DNA from: Runella sp. MFBS21
Lineage (GTDB): Bacteria; Bacteroidota; Bacteroidia; Cytophagales; Spirosomataceae
Assembly: GCF_029433105.1 (NCBI RefSeq)
Contig: NZ_JARNTW010000001.1
Location: forward strand, 186,001 to 250,000
Length of the DNA stretch: 64,000 nt
Reading direction: 5' to 3'
Shown piece after piece: positions 60,178 through 64,000 of the stretch. The translations under genes were made by a program, and so were the position numbers. Each line of letters opens with the position of its first letter. Position 1 is the first letter of the stretch. Below the pieces are notes generated by a model. It was not told the origin of the DNA. It saw only the letters and a program-made list of their open reading frames with translations, and ran no database searches.

Positions 60178-61041
60178 TTAGGAATGAGTCACACTAGCTT
60201 GAATTCGATTGGCTTCTTCGGTAGGGCTTCCTGTAAAAACAACCTGTTTTTTGTCTCGATTTTTCCATGCTATTCCCAAAAACAAAAAGCCTAACAATAC
60301 CGCAGGAATACTTAGGATTTGTCCCATGTTGTAAGTCAAATCGTTTTCGAAAGCTACTTGATTTTCTTTAAAAAACTCAATTACAAACCGTAACCCAAAT
60401 ACCCATAAAAGAAAGATACCAAGTAAAAGTCCTTGAGGTGTCTGTGATTTTTTCTTAGTCCAAAGCCAAAAAAGTAAAAAGCACAATACGATACAAGCGA
60501 TGGCTTCGTACAACTGAGCTGGGTGGCGTGGGTACTGAGTAAATTCAAAATTGCGGGTAAAAACAAATGCCCAAGGAACATCCGTGACTTTACCAACGAT
60601 TTCGGAATTCATGAGGTTGCCCAAACGAATAAAACAGCCACCTAGCGCTACCGTAATCACAATACGGTCTACAACCCACAGGAAGCTCATTTTTTTTGTA
60701 CGAGCATAAAAATATAACCCTAATAATATACCAATAGTAGCACCATGACTTGCCAAGCCCGCAAAAGGAGGAGTGATGATTTGCAACGGGTTTTTAAAAA
60801 AAACTTCTGGTTCGTAAAAAAGAAAGTGGCCTAGGCGAGCACCGACCACCGTCGAAATCACCATGGTGAGTAAAAGCGAATCTAAAAGTGACTCTTTGAC
60901 ACCCTCTTTTTGAAATATATAGGCCATGATACGTTGACCAATCAAAAAACCCGATGCGAACAGCAATCCATACCAGCGAATTGAGAAACTACCAATACTG
61001 AAAATTTCAGGGTTTACATCCCAGATAATGTAGGCAAACAT
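60178..61041 (-). CDS. lgt: Prolipoprotein diacylglyceryl transferase
   Basis: Transfers diacylglycerol to the lipobox Cys of prelipoproteins in the inner membrane; all lipoproteins listed here depend on it. It has 287 residues with seven hydrophobic segments. Diagnostic: FSIRWYGLLFASGFLIG, SHGATIG, and CFIRLGNLMNSEIVGKVTDVPWAFVF, the variant of the GRIGNFINGE signature. RHPAQLYEA follows. Essential housekeeping gene, no neighbours in the same pathway. Confidence 0.95.
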   Translation of the reverse strand: MFAYIIWDVNPEIFSIGSFSIRWYGLLFASGFLIGQRIMAYIFQKEGVKESLLDSLLLTMVISTVVGARLGHFLFYEPEVFFKNPLQIITPPFAGLASHGATIGILLGLYFYARTKKMSFLWVVDRIVITVALGGCFIRLGNLMNSEIVGKVTDVPWAFVFTRNFEFTQYPRHPAQLYEAIACIVLCFLLFWLWTKKKSQTPQGLLLGIFLLWVFGLRFVIEFFKENQVAFENDLTYNMGQILSIPAVLLGFLFLGIAWKNRDKKQVVFTGSPTEEANRIQASVTHS

Positions 61042-61158
61042 AAGTGACCAATTTTGGAAATAACTTTCAACAAAAACAAAACCTCCACAAAAATCAAGAA
61101 AGATTGTTAGAAAAGGAAATTATCAATCAATGGAAATCATAAATAACTCTCATCTTGA

Positions 61159-62136
61159 CTAATGCTTGGAGCCCCATTGCTGGGCAATAATACTACCAGC
61201 TAATAGCTGCAAAGCATGATACATCATCAAAGGAAGCAACACTACTCCTAATGATACAGGATTGGGGAAAAGTACTTTTCCCATGACCGCGCCTTGCACT
61301 AAAGATTTTTTAGAACCGCAAAATATGACCGTAACTCGGTCCTCATAAGAAAACCCTAACCAAGAACTTAGCGCATATAAGAGTCCGAAAATTAAAAAGA
61401 AGAAAGAGAGCATTTCACCACCCAAAATACTCAGGTCACGAATCGACTGCCCTTCAAACATACCTCCTGCAAAGGACTCACAAAATGAAGTATAAACAAT
61501 AAGAAGGATGATTGTTTGGTCAAACAAGCGTAAGAGATGATTGTATCGCTCAGCCCATTTACTAAGTTGTGAATGCAAAACATAACCCACTATGACAGGT
61601 AGAAGTACTTCAAAACAAAGGCGTAAAATAACTGGTAATAGATCAAAATTAGCATCTTGCTGCTCAAGAAGCCCACTCATCCAAAGAGGCGTAATGAAAA
61701 TACCTATGATACTAGAAATACTGGCGTTGAAAATAGCCGCAGGTAAGTTGCCTTTGGCAATAGCTACCATTACGACTGATGACGAAACGGTAGAGGGCAA
61801 TGCTGCCAAATAAAATATACCTATCCAAAACAAAGAAGTTTTGTCAACATCAAGAAAGTATTGAAGACAAAGAATAAGCAATGGGAATACCCCAAAAGTG
61901 GCAGTTTGAATCAGAATATGTAATTTCCAATTGGTAAGGCCGCTTTTTAGTTTTTGGGGACTCAGCTTGAGCCCATAAAAAAAGAAAATGACAGAGACGC
62001 CATATTCGGCGATTTGGGGTAAATGCCACGGGCTTTGATGAAGACCAATGGTAGGGAAATAATAGGCAAGAAAAATGACACCAATCAAACAAAAGAAAAA
62101 TCCATTTAGGCCTACTTTGGCTAAAAGTTTCAACAT
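61159..62136 (-). CDS. Bile-acid:sodium-symporter-like (SBF-like/YfeH) membrane protein
   Basis: It has 325 residues from the ATG at 62136; a TTG at 62166 would add ten residues. About ten hydrophobic helices, from FFFCLIGVIFLAYYF to LGVVLLPLMMYHALQLLAG. Family-typical motifs are FFFYGLKLSP near residue 50, LPSTVSSSVVMVAIAKGNLPAAIFNASISSIIG (Ser/Asn-rich crossover helices, listed in part) and KSLVQGAVMGKVLF. The transported solute is unknown; relatives carry organic acids. Monocistronic by appearance. Confidence 0.9.
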   Translation of the reverse strand: MLKLLAKVGLNGFFFCLIGVIFLAYYFPTIGLHQSPWHLPQIAEYGVSVIFFFYGLKLSPQKLKSGLTNWKLHILIQTATFGVFPLLILCLQYFLDVDKTSLFWIGIFYLAALPSTVSSSVVMVAIAKGNLPAAIFNASISSIIGIFITPLWMSGLLEQQDANFDLLPVILRLCFEVLLPVIVGYVLHSQLSKWAERYNHLLRLFDQTIILLIVYTSFCESFAGGMFEGQSIRDLSILGGEMLSFFFLIFGLLYALSSWLGFSYEDRVTVIFCGSKKSLVQGAVMGKVLFPNPVSLGVVLLPLMMYHALQLLAGSIIAQQWGSKH

Positions 62137-62315
62137 AGGACGGGAATTTGGTTTGGATAATGGCAAATATAAGACTATTCATGACAATAGCCCATTATCA
62201 TACAATAGCCGTAATTTGTATGATAATTCAGTAAAAAAGGTGTAATTGGCATTGAAAGACAACCAACCTATCTGACACTTTTATTTTTTGGTATTTTTAA
62301 AGAAAAAAATAGACT

Positions 62316-63695
62316 ATGCCTAAAGCCCAAGGACTTCTTACAATCGAGCAGCTTAAAGAAGCTGTAGAACAACAAACTATTGATACGATTATTGTCGCTT
62401 TCACAGACCATTACGGACGCCTCGTAGGCAAACGTTTTGATGCAGATTATTTTGTGGACGACATTTACAAAAGCGGCACTCACGGATGTAATTATCTCCT
62501 TACGACCGATATGGAAATGGAACCTGTACCGGGTTATAGCTTTGCCAATTGGGAACTGGGATATGGGGATTTTCATTTAGTACCTGATTTGTCTACTTTA
62601 AGAGTAGCGGCGTGGCTTGAGCGTACAGCTATGATTTTGTGTGATGTACAAAACGAGAAAACGCATCAGTACGTCGATATTGCGCCAAGGTCTGTATTGA
62701 GAAAGCAACTACAACGAGCTGAGAAGCACGAGTTTGAGGTGGTGGCGGCTTCGGAGTTAGAGTATTATTTGTTTGAAACTAGTTTTAGAGATGCCCACGA
62801 AAAAGGTTTTGATGCAGTCAAACCAGTGGGATGGTATATCGAAGATTATCATATTTTACAAGGAACCCGCACCGAGCCTTTCAATGCCGCTGCACGTCGC
62901 TATTTGAAGCAATCGGGCGTACCAGTCGAAAACTCCAAAGGAGAGTGGGGGCTAGGTCAGCATGAACTCAATGTGAGATATTCAGAAATTCTAGACATGG
63001 CCGACCGCCACGTGGTATACAAGCAATGCCTCAAAGAAGTGGCCGACGCGATGGGATGGAGTATTACCTTTATGGCCAAATTTGCCACTGACCGGGCAGG
63101 TTCTAGTTGTCATATTCATATTAGTTTGTGGAAAGACGGAGAAAGTGCTTTTGCTGGTGACGAAGCTTTTGGACCAGTAAAATGTACCAATGTGTTTAAA
63201 TGGTTTTTAGGGGGATGTATTGCCCATGCGCCTGATGTAATGGTTTTCTACGCTCCTACTATCAATTCATACAAGCGCTATGTAGATGGCTCTTGGGCAC
63301 CTACGCGCCTAGCATGGAGCTACGACAACCGTACTGCTGGGTTTAGGGTAGTAGGGCACGGCAAAAGCCTTCGTATCGAATGTCGAATTCCTGGCGCTGA
63401 TTGCAATCCTTACTTAGCATTTGCTGCTTTGTTGGCCTGTGGTCTAGAAGGAATTGAAAAACAAATCGAGCCACCTACGATTTTTGAAGGGGATATTTAT
63501 GCGGCGGCGCATTTGCCACGTGTACCTTATACATTGGCGGAGTCAATCGCTATTTTCTCTAATAGTGATTTTGCCAAGCGAGCTTTTGGAGAAGAAGTAG
63601 TAGCGCATTACACTCACTTCTATAGTAAAGAGCAAGCGACTTATAACGCCTCAGTGACGGATTGGGAAAGAAAACGATATTTTGAAAGAATTTAG
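62316..63695 (+). CDS. Glutamine-synthetase-family ligase, gamma-glutamyl-amine (PuuA/FluG-like) type
   Basis: It has 459 residues. The catalytic domain has ASELEYYLFE (metal Glu residues), GLGQHELNVRYSE, FMAKFATDRAGSSCHIHISLW (His of the ATP site) and NSYKRYVDGSWAPTRLAWSYDNRTAG (given in part), then RIECRIPGADCNPYLAFAA. The C-terminus VTDWERKRYFERI resembles gamma-glutamylputrescine synthetases. True GlnA normally has other spacing and an adenylylation Tyr segment that is not obvious here. It therefore probably glutamylates an amine other than ammonia; the exact amine is not shown. Followed by a terminator. Confidence 0.87.
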   Translation: MPKAQGLLTIEQLKEAVEQQTIDTIIVAFTDHYGRLVGKRFDADYFVDDIYKSGTHGCNYLLTTDMEMEPVPGYSFANWELGYGDFHLVPDLSTLRVAAWLERTAMILCDVQNEKTHQYVDIAPRSVLRKQLQRAEKHEFEVVAASELEYYLFETSFRDAHEKGFDAVKPVGWYIEDYHILQGTRTEPFNAAARRYLKQSGVPVENSKGEWGLGQHELNVRYSEILDMADRHVVYKQCLKEVADAMGWSITFMAKFATDRAGSSCHIHISLWKDGESAFAGDEAFGPVKCTNVFKWFLGGCIAHAPDVMVFYAPTINSYKRYVDGSWAPTRLAWSYDNRTAGFRVVGHGKSLRIECRIPGADCNPYLAFAALLACGLEGIEKQIEPPTIFEGDIYAAAHLPRVPYTLAESIAIFSNSDFAKRAFGEEVVAHYTHFYSKEQATYNASVTDWERKRYFERI

Positions 63696-63697
63696 AT

Positions 63698-63732
63698 ATG
63701 CCCTTTTAAAGAATTGTACAAGGGGTATTTTT
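63698..63732 (+). terminator. Terminator after the glutamine-synthetase-like gene
   Basis: ATGCCCTTT (63698-63706) pairs with AAGGGGTAT (63720-63728) over nine bp including two G-T pairs, followed by a T-run. Confidence 0.7.
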
Positions 63733-63773
63733 AAACTTTTTCTTGGAATAGTTCAGTTGTGAAAATATTGTTT

Positions 63774-63781
63774 TATATTTG
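63774..63781 (+). promoter_or_regulatory. Candidate -7 element of a short promoter-terminator unit
   Basis: TATATTTG matches TAnnTTTG exactly. The only -33 candidate is GTTG at 63756-63759 with short spacing. Transcription from here would meet the hairpin at 63822-63849 within about 60 bases. Confidence 0.4.
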
Positions 63782-63821
63782 CTCGTCCTATTCCTAAACC
63801 CTTAGACTGATTTAATCTTTG

Positions 63822-63849
63822 AAACCTTCTGCCAAAACCAGAAGGTTTT
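63822..63849 (+). terminator. Terminator-like hairpin upstream of the last gene
   Basis: AAACCTTCTG (63822-63831) pairs with CAGAAGGTTT around a short A-rich loop, followed by a run of T. It lies about 100 bases before the ATG at 63947, after no annotated gene, so it terminates a short RNA or acts as a leader attenuator. Confidence 0.7.
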
Positions 63850-63946
63850 TTATTTTTGTCTAATAAATACCTCCAATACCTACGCTTGCGTTGTATTGCT
63901 GTGTATTATTGCACATCATTAATGTATCATATAACGTTTTATCACA

Positions 63947-64000
63947 ATGACAACCCAATTTTTTCGAAACATCTTAGGAATAGCCTTGACTGTAGGTTCG
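63947..64000 (+). CDS. Start of a further gene, truncated by the window end
   Basis: Eighteen codons are visible from an ATG: MTTQFFRNILGIALTVGS, open to the last base. The hydrophobic run after a basic residue looks like a signal peptide or first membrane segment. The product cannot be named from this fragment. Confidence 0.5.
   Translation, partial: MTTQFFRNILGIALTVGS

Noticed and set aside
62316-63695. Housekeeping glnA
   Set aside because: The C-terminal sequence and spacing fit gamma-glutamyl-amine ligases better than classical GlnA.
1-64000. Prophage, insertion sequence or integrative element
   Set aside because: No transposase, integrase, phage structural gene or terminal inverted repeat was found on either strand; gene order and codon use look uniform by eye.

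Overview
This window reads as chromosomal DNA of a free-living member of the Bacteroidota, most likely Cytophagales (Spirosomaceae-like). The support is two SusC/SusD pairs, three further TonB-dependent receptors, a protein with a C-terminal type IX secretion sorting domain, DUF4249 and DUF3500 proteins, many lipoproteins with a short lipobox, starts without a clear Shine-Dalgarno sequence, and several promoter candidates of the Bacteroidetes TAnnTTTG type. I see no rRNA, tRNA, insertion sequence, prophage or CRISPR array. The genus cannot be fixed from the sequence alone.

Layout. 1-10550 (+): a 5'-truncated SusC and its SusD, then a tight catabolic set: creatininase-family amidohydrolase, RidA, 3-hydroxyacyl-CoA-dehydrogenase-like oxidoreductase, enolase-superfamily enzyme, EamA transporter, DHDPS-family aldolase/lyase and an SDR. 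It looks like uptake and breakdown of an acid or lactam-type sugar derivative, substrate unknown. 10601-15415 (+): GH20 hexosaminidase, a three-copy 56-bp tandem repeat, an unassigned protein with weak deacetylase-like features, and a Tat-exported GH109-type NAD-dependent glycosidase; together an amino-sugar glycan module. 15500-19102 (+): TonB receptor, small exported molybdopterin-domain-like protein and di-haem cytochrome c peroxidase. 19191-19925: Bax-inhibitor-1 family protein. 20358-26332 (+): second SusC/SusD pair and a secreted M19 dipeptidase.

26524-33567 (-): a four-gene operon of an exported unknown, an STN-type TonB receptor, a DUF4249 lipoprotein and an MG2/plug-like protein. 33816-35841 (-): ABC ATPase and TolC without permease or adaptor, headed by what looks like a sigma-54 promoter with an upstream dyad. 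36080-42905: housekeeping and small genes (msrA, thiL, a small membrane protein, an outer-membrane barrel, a thiol-methyltransferase-like protein, hisH, ribH, DUF3500, a lipoprotein). 42952-47570 (-): TonB receptor plus a beta-helix-like lipoprotein, preceded by three 11-bp direct repeats resembling a Pho box. 47830-59462 (+): GH3/beta-lactamase fusion, a 1619-residue repeat protein with a T9SS tail, a multidomain exported protein, an exported thioredoxin and kynureninase. 59455-62136 (-): lipoprotein, lgt and an SBF-like transporter. 62316-63695 (+): glutamine-synthetase-like ligase, then a promoter-terminator unit and the first 18 codons of another gene.

The recurring theme is TonB-dependent uptake coupled to exported hydrolases and cytoplasmic catabolism. 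The most unusual signals are regulatory: the sigma-54/dyad arrangement at 35884-35987, the Pho-box-like repeats at 47606-47638, the tandem repeat at 12691-12826 and frequent strong hairpins between co-directional genes.
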